23,060 nucleotides of DNA from Deltaproteobacteria bacterium (GTDB taxonomy: Bacteria; Desulfobacterota; Binatia; Binatales; Binataceae), in contig JAJZAG010000018.1 in the NCBI GenBank assembly GCA_021799555.1, positions 1 through 23,060 on the forward strand, in the 5' to 3' direction. Shown piece after piece: positions 1 to 6,951 of the stretch. The notes under the pieces are model-generated. The model worked only from the letters and a program-made list of their open reading frames with translations, had not been told where the DNA came from and searched no databases. Every line of letters begins with the position of its first letter. Within the stretch, counting starts at the first letter, position 1. A program made the translations under genes and the position numbers.

Positions 1-213
1 GAAGCCGTGCTGATCGTGGGCGGCGAGGCTGCAAAGCGCGACAACCGGATTTACTACCCGCTCCATCCCGAGCGCCGCAACGAACTCCCATGGAGCGAAT
101 GGTGGGAAAGCGTACCGAAACGCCGCCTGGGACCCCACGACGGAATGCCCAACGCCCTCCGCGCCCACTCGCCCAAGCAAACCCCTCGCACCCGCTCTAG
201 AAGCAAAAGCTGA
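1..213 (+). CDS. Partial ORF of unknown function, 5' end outside window
   Basis: An open frame enters from the left edge and stops at TGA 211-213, giving about 70 residues. The middle is rich in Trp, Arg and Pro (LPWSEWWESV) and the tail is Arg/Ser-rich and looks disordered. I do not recognise a family. The first internal start is GTG at 7, but the true start probably lies upstream of the window. It sits in the AT-richer segment beside a damaged CGNR remnant, so it may itself be the end of a decayed gene. It could also be a chance open frame. Confidence 0.3.
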   Translation, partial: EAVLIVGGEAAKRDNRIYYPLHPERRNELPWSEWWESVPKRRLGPHDGMPNALRAHSPKQTPRTRSRSKS

Positions 214-548
214 CCGCCTCGACACCACGTCGATCGATTGAAACGATCGATGGCACGATCCAGAAGCGTCCCGCTCGCGGCCTGCACGCGCGCCACTCGG
301 GACGTCTCGAGGACGGAACGGCTCTCGATTTGCGCGAGCCGGATCAGCCGATGGTGCCGCTCGCCCAGTCAGCCGGCGCTCTGCTCTGCCGAGGAGGCCC
401 CGCGCTCGTGAAGCGATGCGCGAGTCCCACTTGCCACACGTTCTTTTATGACACCTCGAAGAATCACAACGGCCGCTGGCGCAGCAAGGCCTGCGGCAAC
501 CCCCTCAGAGTGGCAGCGCACTTCCGGCGTAAACGCGCGTCGCACTGA
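201..548 (+). pseudogene. CGNR zinc-finger protein, C-terminal remnant
   Basis: The frame is open from 201 (after TAG 198-200) to TGA 546-548, with no ATG in the conserved part; the nearest plausible start is TTG 330. The last 45 or so residues match a CGNR zinc finger. They contain VKRCASPTC, then FFYDTSKNH, then W-x-S-K-ACGN, then a basic AAHFRRKR tail. These proteins normally carry about 120 residues of ABATE domain before the finger and act as putative transcriptional regulators. Here that domain is mostly missing. The signature CGNR reads CGNP, so the conserved Arg is lost, and the usual WC of the second half reads WR. Loss of the N-terminus plus two signature residues points to a decayed gene. 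An alternative is a short functional stand-alone zinc finger, which I consider less likely. Confidence 0.6.
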
Positions 549-654
549 TCGGCAGCCGCGCTCCGAGCGTGCGCTCCTTACTCGTTGGCATCAGCCACGA
601 AGTCAGATTGCTAGTGGCGTCGGAAATGAGCCGATGTGCTCTGCTAGCCCTCAC
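549..654. other. Short intergenic spacer, no feature seen
   Basis: This stretch lies between the CGNR remnant and the convergent DUF3883 gene. I see no hairpin with a T-run and no tRNA-like cloverleaf in it. Confidence 0.4.
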
Positions 655-1650
655 TCACGGCGGAAGCGTATAGAAATATCCACTCGGCTTCACGTCCTGT
701 TCGGAAAGCCCCCACGGATTGCAAAACACCTCTTGCCCGCCTGATACCCTAGGCTTTCGCTTCCCATTTACCATCACCGAATGCACGATAAATAGCGCGG
801 AGTTCTTGTGCTCTAAAGCGTGCTTCACTTCGTTGAGCGATAGCGACACTGACCGGCCATTCGCCTGGGTTCCCTTCACCTCGACGAAAAGGTGTTCGCC
901 GCCTTGAGTGCAGAGGAAGTCGTAGCACTGGGTGCTGTGCATATCCTTCGGCTGGAGACCGAGATCGGTCAGCCTTTTGAGTGCCCACTTCATGGCATAG
1001 GTCTCGATCGCTGTACGGATTTGCGGGTTACTTTGGAACCCCGCATCCCTTTCGATTCCCATCTCGGCTGTAAGGGTGACCTCACTCTGGGTCTCGCTCT
1101 CAAGAGCGTCGGCAACCCCGTCCACATACCGAAGCGCCTCGTCCACCCAACCCAGGTCCGCTTTTTCCTGGCCATTCTCGTCGCAGGGATACCAAACGTT
1201 TGCCTGTCCTAGAGCGCCTCTTCCTGTTGGAATCCTGTGCAGGCGCCGGCTTTCAGGAAGTAGCTTTCCGCGGTCTTCGGCAGCCTCAGCGACGTAAGGA
1301 AAATTCTCTCCCCATGGCGACGAGCGAGGCTGGCGGAACAGAGTGGCGTCCCGATACCACCCGACTATGTACTGCCCGCCCCCATTCGGATTGCGCGCGA
1401 CAAATATGAGTAGAACGCCGTCAAGCGCGTCGCCACGAAACCCGGGTTCAATCCTCTCTAACCGCACTTTCCCACCTGACGGTTGAAAGAAACCTCGAAG
1501 TTTGCCTTCAACGGGCAAAAAGTTGAAAACCTCCGCCCCAACATTCTTCCTGGTGTAGCTGCCTCCGCCTATCGGCTTTTCATCGTCGGCTGCTGAGCCT
1601 TTATAGCGCTTCATCCACCCGACTCGTGCAAAAAGAAATCGGCGCGACAT
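655..1650 (-). CDS. DUF3883 domain protein, PD-(D/E)XK nuclease-like
   Basis: The protein has 331 residues. The N-terminal part (about 1-110) has a pattern I associate with DUF3883 and restriction-type proteins: VGWMKRYKG, GGGSYT, then GWYRDATLFR. Residues about 210-295 match DUF3883: AIETYAMKWAL, then YDFLC with D244, then VEVKGT with E257 and K259, then LNEVKHALE and ALFIVHSV. The D...E-x-K spacing is what a PD-(D/E)XK nuclease active site looks like, and all three residues are present. DUF3883 domains occur in restriction and anti-phage proteins, often fused to helicases. This one is stand-alone, with no helicase or methylase visible. The start is supported by a strong Shine-Dalgarno sequence (GGGGAGG) 10 nt upstream. 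Codon use and GC are lower than in the core operons, which suggests transfer. A DNA-targeting role is inferred. Confidence 0.75.
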   Translation of the reverse strand: MSRRFLFARVGWMKRYKGSAADDEKPIGGGSYTRKNVGAEVFNFLPVEGKLRGFFQPSGGKVRLERIEPGFRGDALDGVLLIFVARNPNGGGQYIVGWYRDATLFRQPRSSPWGENFPYVAEAAEDRGKLLPESRRLHRIPTGRGALGQANVWYPCDENGQEKADLGWVDEALRYVDGVADALESETQSEVTLTAEMGIERDAGFQSNPQIRTAIETYAMKWALKRLTDLGLQPKDMHSTQCYDFLCTQGGEHLFVEVKGTQANGRSVSLSLNEVKHALEHKNSALFIVHSVMVNGKRKPRVSGGQEVFCNPWGLSEQDVKPSGYFYTLPP

Positions 1651-1660
1651 TGCATTTAAT

Positions 1661-1667
1661 CCTCCCC
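1661..1667 (-). promoter_or_regulatory. Ribosome binding site of the DUF3883 gene
   Basis: On the minus strand this reads GGGGAGG, 10 nt before the ATG at 1650. It fixes that start over the out-of-frame ATG 5 nt upstream. Confidence 0.75.
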
Positions 1668-1996
1668 AGATCTATTGCCACCAATCCGCCAAATCGCAGG
1701 TGATCGTCGCCAGCGACAATCCGACAACCCGTCGGGAGTGCCGAGCTAGACGGCAACGTTGCTCGTCAGCCAGTTTCCACGAACGACTTCGAAACGCAAG
1801 GTTGCGCGTGCTGATCTTCCACATCCGCACCCTACCCGTGGAACGGGCTGCTTTTGACGGCCCATTGCGCCCCGCTTCTTTGCGGACATCCAAGGACATC
1901 GAACGGCATTTGCGTGGCACCTTCATCGGCCGAAAGACAATTTGCGGTGGTGGGCCATGGGCGGTTCTTTCATCTCGACGAGGGGGCGTTGTTCCG
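1668..1996. other. Divergent intergenic region without a recognisable gene
   Basis: About 330 bases separate the divergent DUF3883 and HTH genes. Open frames cross it on both strands, but none shows a domain, a ribosome site or a family resemblance. It presumably carries the divergent promoters. I could not pick a convincing -35/-10 pair. Confidence 0.4.
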
Positions 1997-2572
1997 ATGT
2001 CCGAGCTCCAGAATTCCGAAACCGTGTACGCCGAGGAGACCCTGCTTCTCGCCGGCTACCTGAAACCAAAAGACCTCGCAAAGGCGCTCGATGCTTCCAA
2101 GCGCACAATCGCGCGCTGGTATCATTTCCGGGAAGGTCTGCTGCGCGTCGAAATCGGGCGCGGGGGCTATTATCGCAGGGAATCCGCGATAGCGTGGATC
2201 GCGTCCTGCGAGCGTCTTGAGCGGTGCGCGGCGATCGCGAGCACGCGCGATGGACTCGTCACGCCTCACGATCGCTACGGGGCGGAACGACCTCAGCGCG
2301 CTTTCGGAACCTGGCGACGGCGACGATTGCAGCGGCGTCTTGCAATCGCAGTTCGAGTACTCGGGCATCTTCAATCAGTTGAACCCTTAGCAACCGCCGC
2401 GCAGACCGTACGTCCGGAAATTGGAATTCCCACGGCACCACTGCGCGCGAACTGGTGCCGCTGCTTTCCCGGCGCAACGCAAAAACACCCAACTCGTGAC
2501 ATTCCCGCGCGTTGGGCCGCCGCTCGAAATTTTCCGTCGCTCAGCTCTGCCGGACTGCGTGGCCATCTCTAA
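1997..2572 (+). CDS. Excisionase/MerR-like helix-turn-helix protein, 3' part doubtful
   Basis: From ATG 1997 the first 75 or so residues match small HTH_17/excisionase-type proteins: GYLKPKDLAKALDASKRTI, then ARWYHFREG, a short basic wing (EIGRGGYYRRES), and AIAWIASCERL. Such proteins bind DNA and commonly serve as recombination directionality factors or regulators in mobile elements. A GAGGGGG ribosome site lies about 10 nt upstream. Family members usually end near residue 80-110. Here the frame runs on to 191 residues with an Arg-rich, low-information tail, which suggests the real end was lost to a frameshift around 2210-2250. In the +1 frame an acidic stretch follows (see 2250-2390). No integrase lies in the window. 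The DNA-binding call is fairly secure; the 3' boundary is not. Confidence 0.55.
   Translation: MSELQNSETVYAEETLLLAGYLKPKDLAKALDASKRTIARWYHFREGLLRVEIGRGGYYRRESAIAWIASCERLERCAAIASTRDGLVTPHDRYGAERPQRAFGTWRRRRLQRRLAIAVRVLGHLQSVEPLATAAQTVRPEIGIPTAPLRANWCRCFPGATQKHPTRDIPARWAAARNFPSLSSAGLRGHL
2250..2390 (+). CDS. Possible short ORF or displaced tail of the HTH gene
   Basis: ATG 2250 opens a 46-residue frame ending at TAG 2388-2390, +1 relative to the HTH ORF that overlaps it. It is acidic and polar (SALSEPGDGDD, then FEYSGIFNQLNP) and has a more natural composition than the Arg-rich frame across the same bases. It has no clear ribosome site of its own. It may be the original C-terminus of the HTH protein shifted by one indel, a small overlapping gene, or chance. 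Confidence 0.25.
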   Translation: MDSSRLTIATGRNDLSALSEPGDGDDCSGVLQSQFEYSGIFNQLNP

Positions 2573-2581
2573 ATGTTTATG
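2572..2581 (+). repeat. Direct repeat AATGTTTATG, copy 1
   Basis: The first of two identical 10-bp copies, with start points 24 bp apart. Closely spaced short repeats of this kind resemble the multiple terminal repeats at the ends of IS21-type elements. No transposase is present, so this would be a leftover end; the IS assignment is an inference. Confidence 0.5.
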
Positions 2582-2595
2582 CCCCGGACATTTCC

Positions 2596-2605
2596 AATGT
2601 TTATG
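2596..2605 (+). repeat. Direct repeat AATGTTTATG, copy 2
   Basis: The second copy of the 10-bp repeat. It is followed within about 45 bases by the candidate promoter of the trmFO transcript, so it marks the edge between accessory and core DNA. Confidence 0.5.
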
Positions 2606-2644
2606 ACAACTGAGATACTTGGGCTTATGCGCGGGGGCGAAGTG

Positions 2645-2653
2645 TGCTATACT
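2645..2653 (+). promoter_or_regulatory. Extended -10 promoter element for the 58-aa ORF and trmFO
   Basis: TGCTATACT contains a TATACT hexamer (5 of 6 to TATAAT) preceded by the TGn extension. The -35 region is weak: TTATGC at 2625-2630, 17 bp away. An extended -10 often compensates for that. It sits about 54 bases before the next start codon. Confidence 0.5.
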
Positions 2654-2706
2654 CCACCTTGTCGCGGCGGTCCGCAGTCGCGGCGGGAGACTTGAGGAGA
2701 GGAAAG

Positions 2707-2883
2707 ATGAGCGATGCGGAAAAAGCCCTCCGAACCCATCGAAAAGCGAGAAAAAATCAGGAGCGACGCGGACTCTTCAGGGAATGGCCTGCTGAAAAAT
2801 TCCTGAACGAAGCCATCTGTCAAACGTCGTTTCCGATCCGCTCGTGTGACGCCCGCGACTCCGGCTGCCTCCTCGGCCGCTGA
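2707..2883 (+). CDS. Small basic protein of unknown function upstream of trmFO
   Basis: The ORF encodes 58 residues. It is preceded by an excellent ribosome site (GAGGAGAGG, 2694-2702, just ahead of ATG 2707) and by the extended -10 element above. The N-terminal half is highly charged (EKALRTHRKARKNQERR) and probably helical; the C-terminal half contains three Cys. I recognise no family. The TGA stop (2881-2883) lies one base before the trmFO ATG (2885), which has no good ribosome site itself, so trmFO is probably translated by coupling to this ORF. It may be a genuine small protein, a leader peptide, or the stump of a larger gene truncated near the island junction. Confidence 0.5.
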   Translation: MSDAEKALRTHRKARKNQERRGLFREWPAEKFLNEAICQTSFPIRSCDARDSGCLLGR

Positions 2884-2884
2884 G

Positions 2885-4231
2885 ATGGGCGAGCACGTCG
2901 TCACTGTGATCGGCGCCGGACTGGCCGGTAGCGAGGCCGCATGGCAGCTCGCGCGGCGTGGAGTCCGCGTGCGCATCGTCGAGATGCGTCCGTCGCGAAT
3001 GACCGAGGCGCATCGCACGGGCGGCTTCGCCGAGCTGGTCTGTTCGAACTCGCTGCGCAGCGCGAGTCTCGAGACCGCGGTCGGCGTGCTCAAGGAGGAG
3101 ATGCGCCGGCTGGGCTCGCTCGTGATCGCGGCGGCCGATCGTGCGCGCGTACCGGCGGGATCGGCGCTGGCTGTCGATCGCGACGGCTTCTCTGCTTACA
3201 TCACGGCGACGCTCGGAGCGCATCCGATGGTCGAGATCGTGCGCGCAGAGGCGGCCGTGCTTCCTGCCGGGCCCGCCATAATCGCGTCGGGGCCTCTGAC
3301 CAGTCCCGCGCTTGGCGACGCGCTGAGCGCTCTAATCGGGCCGCGCAACCTGTACTTCTACGACGCGATCGCGCCGATCGTAGCGGCGGATTCAATCGAC
3401 ATGACCATTGCGTTTCGCGCCTCGCGCTATGGACGCGGCGGCGACGACTATATCAACTGCCCGATGACCGAGGCGGAGTACCGCGCGTTCGTCGCGGCGG
3501 TGATGGCGGCGGAGAAGGTCGCGCTGCATCCGTTCGAGAAGCCGGTGTACTTCGAAGGATGCATGCCGATCGAAGAGATGGCGCGGCGCGGGCCGATGAC
3601 GCTCGCGTTCGGACCGATGCGGCCGGTGGGGCTCGTTAATCCGCACACGGGCGCGCGTCCGTTCGCGGTCGTGCAACTGCGCCAGGACGATCGCGAGGGG
3701 CGCATCTACAATATCGTAGGCTTTCAAACCAAGATGACGTACCCGGAGCAGCGCCGCGTGCTGCGGATGATTCCAGGACTGGCGCGCGCCGAGTTCGTGC
3801 GCCTTGGCTCGCTGCATCGCAACACCTTTATCGACTCGCCGCGCCTGCTCTTGCCGACGATGCAAGTGCGCGCGCGCGGCGACCTGTTCCTCGCGGGGCA
3901 GATGATCGGCGTCGAGGGTTACGTTGAATCCGCGGCGGCGGGAATCCTCGCCGCGATCAACGCGTCGCGTCTGATTACGAACCTTCCGCTCGTCGTGCCG
4001 CCGCGCGAGACCGCGCTCGGCTCCCTGGTCGCGTATGTGACCGACGCCGCACGCACGGACTTTCAGCCGATGAACGCCAACTTCGGCCTGATGCCGGAGC
4101 TCGGCACGCGCGCGCGCGGACCTGCGAAGAAAATCGCGATGGGCGAGCGGGCGCTCGCCGCGATCGACGGATGGATCGCCGCGCACGGCGTCGAGCCGCG
4201 CGGCGCCGAGCTTGCGGTGCGCGCGTCATGA
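2885..4231 (+). CDS. trmFO: Methylenetetrahydrofolate-tRNA-(uracil-5-)-methyltransferase TrmFO
   Basis: TrmFO is a flavoenzyme that makes 5-methyluridine at position 54 of tRNA using methylenetetrahydrofolate and reduced FAD. The 448-residue product starts with the FAD-binding VIGAGLAGSEAA (8-19). It has the family Cys in ELVCSNSLR at residue 53 and the second in YFEGCMPIE at residue 226. These are the same positions as the two functional cysteines of the Bacillus subtilis enzyme, which argues for ATG 2885 rather than GTG 2846. The C-terminal GQMIGVEGYVESAA and FQPMNANFGL are also typical. The length is normal. The stop overlaps the start of the Ppx/GppA gene (ATGA, 4228-4231), indicating one operon. 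The usual neighbours of this gene in many bacteria (topA, xerC) are absent here. Confidence 0.96.
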   Translation: MGEHVVTVIGAGLAGSEAAWQLARRGVRVRIVEMRPSRMTEAHRTGGFAELVCSNSLRSASLETAVGVLKEEMRRLGSLVIAAADRARVPAGSALAVDRDGFSAYITATLGAHPMVEIVRAEAAVLPAGPAIIASGPLTSPALGDALSALIGPRNLYFYDAIAPIVAADSIDMTIAFRASRYGRGGDDYINCPMTEAEYRAFVAAVMAAEKVALHPFEKPVYFEGCMPIEEMARRGPMTLAFGPMRPVGLVNPHTGARPFAVVQLRQDDREGRIYNIVGFQTKMTYPEQRRVLRMIPGLARAEFVRLGSLHRNTFIDSPRLLLPTMQVRARGDLFLAGQMIGVEGYVESAAAGILAAINASRLITNLPLVVPPRETALGSLVAYVTDAARTDFQPMNANFGLMPELGTRARGPAKKIAMGERALAAIDGWIAAHGVEPRGAELAVRAS

Positions 4232-5157
4232 AAGTCGGCGCGTTCGACGTGGGAACCAACACGGTGCTGATGCTCGCCGCCGAGATCGACGGTGCGGCGC
4301 GGCCGCGCGCGATTCTCGAATGCTCTCGAATCACGCGGCTTGGGCGTGGCGTGGATCGGACCGGCCGGCTCGATCCGGAATCCGCGGCCCGCACCCTTGA
4401 AGCGATCGCCGAGTTCGCCGCTCGCGGACGCGCGCTCGGCGTCGAACGCTTCGTCGCCGCGGGCACCGCGTCGCTGCGCGACGCCGCAAACGGGGCGGAG
4501 TTTATCGCGCAGGTGCGCGAGCGCGCGGGGGTCGAGCTCGAAATTATCAGCGGACTCGAAGAGGCGCGCCTTGCGCATCTCGCGGTGACGCGCGGACTCG
4601 CGCTCGATCCGGAGCTCGCGCTTCTGATCGTCGATGTCGGCGGCGGCTCGACCGAACTCATTCGCGCGCAACCGCATCGCGCGCTCGAGATGGTGAGCCT
4701 TCAGATCGGATCGGTGCGGATGACCGAACGCTACCTCCACGGCGACCCGCCGTCCCCGTGCGAGGTGCGCGAGATGACCGATGCGATCGCCGCCGCTCTG
4801 GAGGCCGCGCGCTGGGACTTCCGGCCGGCGAAGATGGTCGGAATCGCGGGAACCGTCACGACGATCTGCGCGGTCTCCCTCGCGATGGCCACGTACGATT
4901 CCGCGATCGTGCATGGCCGCACGCTGCCGCGCGCCGAGGTCGAGCGCGTCACCGAGTTGTTCGGCTCGCGGACGCTTGCCGAGCGCCGCGAACTTCCTGG
5001 ACTGATCGAAGGCCGCGCCGACGTGATCTATGCGGGCGCGATGATCCTGCTGCGGGTGATGGATAGCTTCGGCGCGCGCGAAGTTATCGTCAGCGACCAG
5101 GGGGTGCGATGGGGCCTCATATGGCGCGAGGCGGATCGAATCACGGCGCTGCGCTGA
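4228..5157 (+). CDS. ppx: Ppx/GppA-family exopolyphosphatase / pppGpp phosphohydrolase
   Basis: The 309-residue protein has the ASKHA-fold phosphatase motifs. The phosphate-1 loop AFDVGTNT is at 5-12, the Glu of SGLEEARL is near 111-112, and the phosphate-2 loop IVDVGGGSTEL is at 134-144. A third Gly-rich segment, GIAGTVTT, lies further on. The family removes phosphate from polyphosphate chains or converts pppGpp to ppGpp in the cytoplasm. The length fits the short single-module form, without the C-terminal helical HD-like half of the E. coli enzymes, so polyphosphatase versus pppGpp specificity cannot be decided. ATG 4228 overlaps the trmFO stop by 4 nt, so this start is secure. Expression is presumably coupled to trmFO. 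Confidence 0.93.
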   Translation: MKVGAFDVGTNTVLMLAAEIDGAARPRAILECSRITRLGRGVDRTGRLDPESAARTLEAIAEFAARGRALGVERFVAAGTASLRDAANGAEFIAQVRERAGVELEIISGLEEARLAHLAVTRGLALDPELALLIVDVGGGSTELIRAQPHRALEMVSLQIGSVRMTERYLHGDPPSPCEVREMTDAIAAALEAARWDFRPAKMVGIAGTVTTICAVSLAMATYDSAIVHGRTLPRAEVERVTELFGSRTLAERRELPGLIEGRADVIYAGAMILLRVMDSFGAREVIVSDQGVRWGLIWREADRITALR

Positions 5158-5169
5158 ATCTCGCGGCGG

Positions 5170-5196
5170 TTGCCGGGTGAGCGATTCTGCCATACT
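5170..5196 (+). promoter_or_regulatory. Possible promoter before the HU gene
   Basis: TTGCCG (5170-5175) and an extended -10, TGC followed by CATACT (5191-5196), are separated by 15 bp. That spacing is shorter than ideal, but the extended -10 resembles the one at 2645. The region is the 61-nt gap after the phosphatase stop, so HU may have its own transcript. Confidence 0.3.
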
Positions 5197-5218
5197 GATG
5201 ACGCAAGAGGACACGGCG

Positions 5219-5488
5219 ATGACCAAGGCGGAGATGATCGATGCGGTGACGCGGCTGTCGCACCAGCCACGCAAGTCGGTGGAGACCGCGATCGATCTCG
5301 CGTTCGAGCAGATCGCGCGATCGATCCGGCGCGACAAGCGCTTCTGGGTGCCGGGCTTCGGCACCTTCACGGTGCGGCGTCATCGCGCGCGCGCGGGGTA
5401 CAATCCGCGCACCAAGTCGGCGATGACGATTCCGGCGATGCGGACGGTGGGCTTTCGCCCCGCGCCGCAATTGCGCAAAGGCCTCTGA
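5219..5488 (+). CDS. HU/IHF-family nucleoid DNA-binding protein
   Basis: The product has 89 residues, the usual HU size. It begins MTKAEMIDAV with the N-terminal dimerisation helices, followed by the DNA-arm signature: GFGTFTVRRHRAR, then GYNPRTK, then a TIPA segment with Pro at the intercalating position. HU proteins bind and bend DNA as dimers and compact the nucleoid. ATG 5219 was chosen because it gives the canonical length and has AGAGG about 9 nt upstream; an in-frame GTG at 5177 would add 14 atypical residues. The gene lies 61 nt after the phosphatase gene. Whether it is HU or a diverged HU-like paralog cannot be settled from this window. Confidence 0.93.
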   Translation: MTKAEMIDAVTRLSHQPRKSVETAIDLAFEQIARSIRRDKRFWVPGFGTFTVRRHRARAGYNPRTKSAMTIPAMRTVGFRPAPQLRKGL

Positions 5489-5519
5489 GCCGCCGCAATC
5501 GCGCGAACCGTTGCTGCAA

Positions 5520-6917
5520 ATGCGCAGAAGCTGGCCGCTAATCCTGATGCTCGCGATCGCGGCGGGCGCGTTTCTGCGCTTCGCCAATTTGGGCGCCAAC
5601 GAAATGTCCGCCGACGAAGGTGCGACGTGGGCCGCCGCCGTGGCGCCCAACGTCGCGCAGGTGATCACGCTGGGCGAGAAACTCAATCCCGGCAAGATCG
5701 CCGCGCACGAAGTTCTGCTGCACGGATGGATCGCGATGTTTGGCGACGGGATCGAGGCGTTGCGCTCGCTGTCGGCGCTGTTCGGCACGATCGCGGTTGT
5801 GCTGGTGTTCTGGGTCTCGCGCGAGATGCTCGGATCGGTGGCGGAGGATGCGGGCGCGGGCGGCCGCGAAGATCGCGGCGCGAATCTGACCGCCGCGATC
5901 GCGGCGCTTCTCTTTGCGGTCAATCTGATCACGATCAAATACTCGCGCGAGCTCAGGATGTACTCGATGACGCTCGCGGCGTCGCTCGCGCAGATCGCCC
6001 TCTTCCTGCGCGCCGCGCGGCGCGGCGGAGTCGGCAACTACGCGGGCGCGGCCGCGCTGGCGGGGGCGGCGGTGACGGTCAACTTTTTCGCAATCCTGAT
6101 TCCGGCCGCTGAAGGAATCTGGCTCGTATATCTGCTTGCGCGCGCGGGCCCGCGCCCGATGACCGAGGATGCGCGGCGCGTCGTTCGGCTCGCGATCGCG
6201 CTCGCGATCGGCGCGGTGGCGTTCGCGCCGCTGATCCTGATGGAGTTGCGCAATGGCTCGGCCGCGGTTTCGCGCGGGATGCTTAAGTGGGCCGAGCGCC
6301 CGCCTCTGTGGGAGCCGGTCGCCCTGTTCAACAAGGCCACCGGCACCTTCGCGTTTCCGCTCCTGGCGGCTCTGGCGGCGTACGGCGCGATTCGCGGATG
6401 GCGCCGCGCGCACGACGCGGTCGCATTCGCGCTGGTCTGGATGTGGGCGCCGATCGCGATGTTGATGATCGCGTCATACGCGATCACGCCGGTGCTGGTC
6501 GAGCGTTACGTGCTGTCGTGCTTCGTGCCGCTGTTCTTTCTGGCCGCGCTGGGAATCCGCCAGCTCGGCTCGAGCCGCGCGCTTGGCCTGGCGCTCGCCG
6601 CGGCGGTCGCGCTCTCGATAGGCCACGTCTATGGCTTCATGCGCAAGCCGCACGATATCCAATGGCGCGAGGCCGCCACGATCGCGCTTCAAAATCTCGC
6701 CCCCGGCGCCACGCTCGCGACGCGGCCGGCATACGCCGTCGAAGTGGTGCGCTATTATCTTCCCGCCGCCGAACGCGCGCGTGCGGAACGTGGCGGCGAT
6801 TCGAGTATCGTGATCGTAGAAAACCGCAAACGCGGCAGCGGTTCGCTCACGGCGATCCGCCAGCAATATCCCGTCACGCTCGCGCGCGTGCGCGGGGTTG
6901 ACGTCCTGTCGCGATGA
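5520..6917 (+). CDS. GT-C type glycosyltransferase-like multi-pass membrane protein
   Basis: The 465-residue, strongly hydrophobic protein has about ten likely membrane segments, the first at residues 5-20. The first periplasmic loop carries NEMSADEGATW with D32-E33. This is the position and form of the acidic catalytic motif in GT-39/ArnT/PMT-type GT-C enzymes, which move sugars from polyprenyl-phosphate carriers at the outer face of the membrane. A short soluble C-terminal part follows (about 375-465). The sugar and acceptor are unknown. ATG 5520 is chosen over TTG 5511 because it directly precedes the RRSW-hydrophobic N-terminus; neither start has a clear ribosome site. The gene is 31 nt after HU and 34 nt before the methyltransferase, so it is probably part of the same run. 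Confidence 0.8.
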   Translation: MRRSWPLILMLAIAAGAFLRFANLGANEMSADEGATWAAAVAPNVAQVITLGEKLNPGKIAAHEVLLHGWIAMFGDGIEALRSLSALFGTIAVVLVFWVSREMLGSVAEDAGAGGREDRGANLTAAIAALLFAVNLITIKYSRELRMYSMTLAASLAQIALFLRAARRGGVGNYAGAAALAGAAVTVNFFAILIPAAEGIWLVYLLARAGPRPMTEDARRVVRLAIALAIGAVAFAPLILMELRNGSAAVSRGMLKWAERPPLWEPVALFNKATGTFAFPLLAALAAYGAIRGWRRAHDAVAFALVWMWAPIAMLMIASYAITPVLVERYVLSCFVPLFFLAALGIRQLGSSRALGLALAAAVALSIGHVYGFMRKPHDIQWREAATIALQNLAPGATLATRPAYAVEVVRYYLPAAERARAERGGDSSIVIVENRKRGSGSLTAIRQQYPVTLARVRGVDVLSR

Positions 6918-6951
6918 TATAGATCGATTGATGAATGAAGGAGCCGCAAAG

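Noticed and set aside
230..250. Inverted repeat TCGATCG / CGATCGA near the CGNR remnant
   Set aside because: CGATCG is common in this GC-rich sequence and is itself a palindrome, and no U-run follows. It may be chance.
2780..2840. Stretch with CTGCTGAAAAATTCC resembling the end of some insertion sequences
   Set aside because: No matching inverted end, target duplication or transposase was found, and the bases are inside the 58-residue ORF. The resemblance is too short to call.
4063..5370. 435-residue minus-strand open frame
   Set aside because: It lies opposite trmFO, the phosphatase and HU, with an Arg/His-rich composition typical of a shadow frame.
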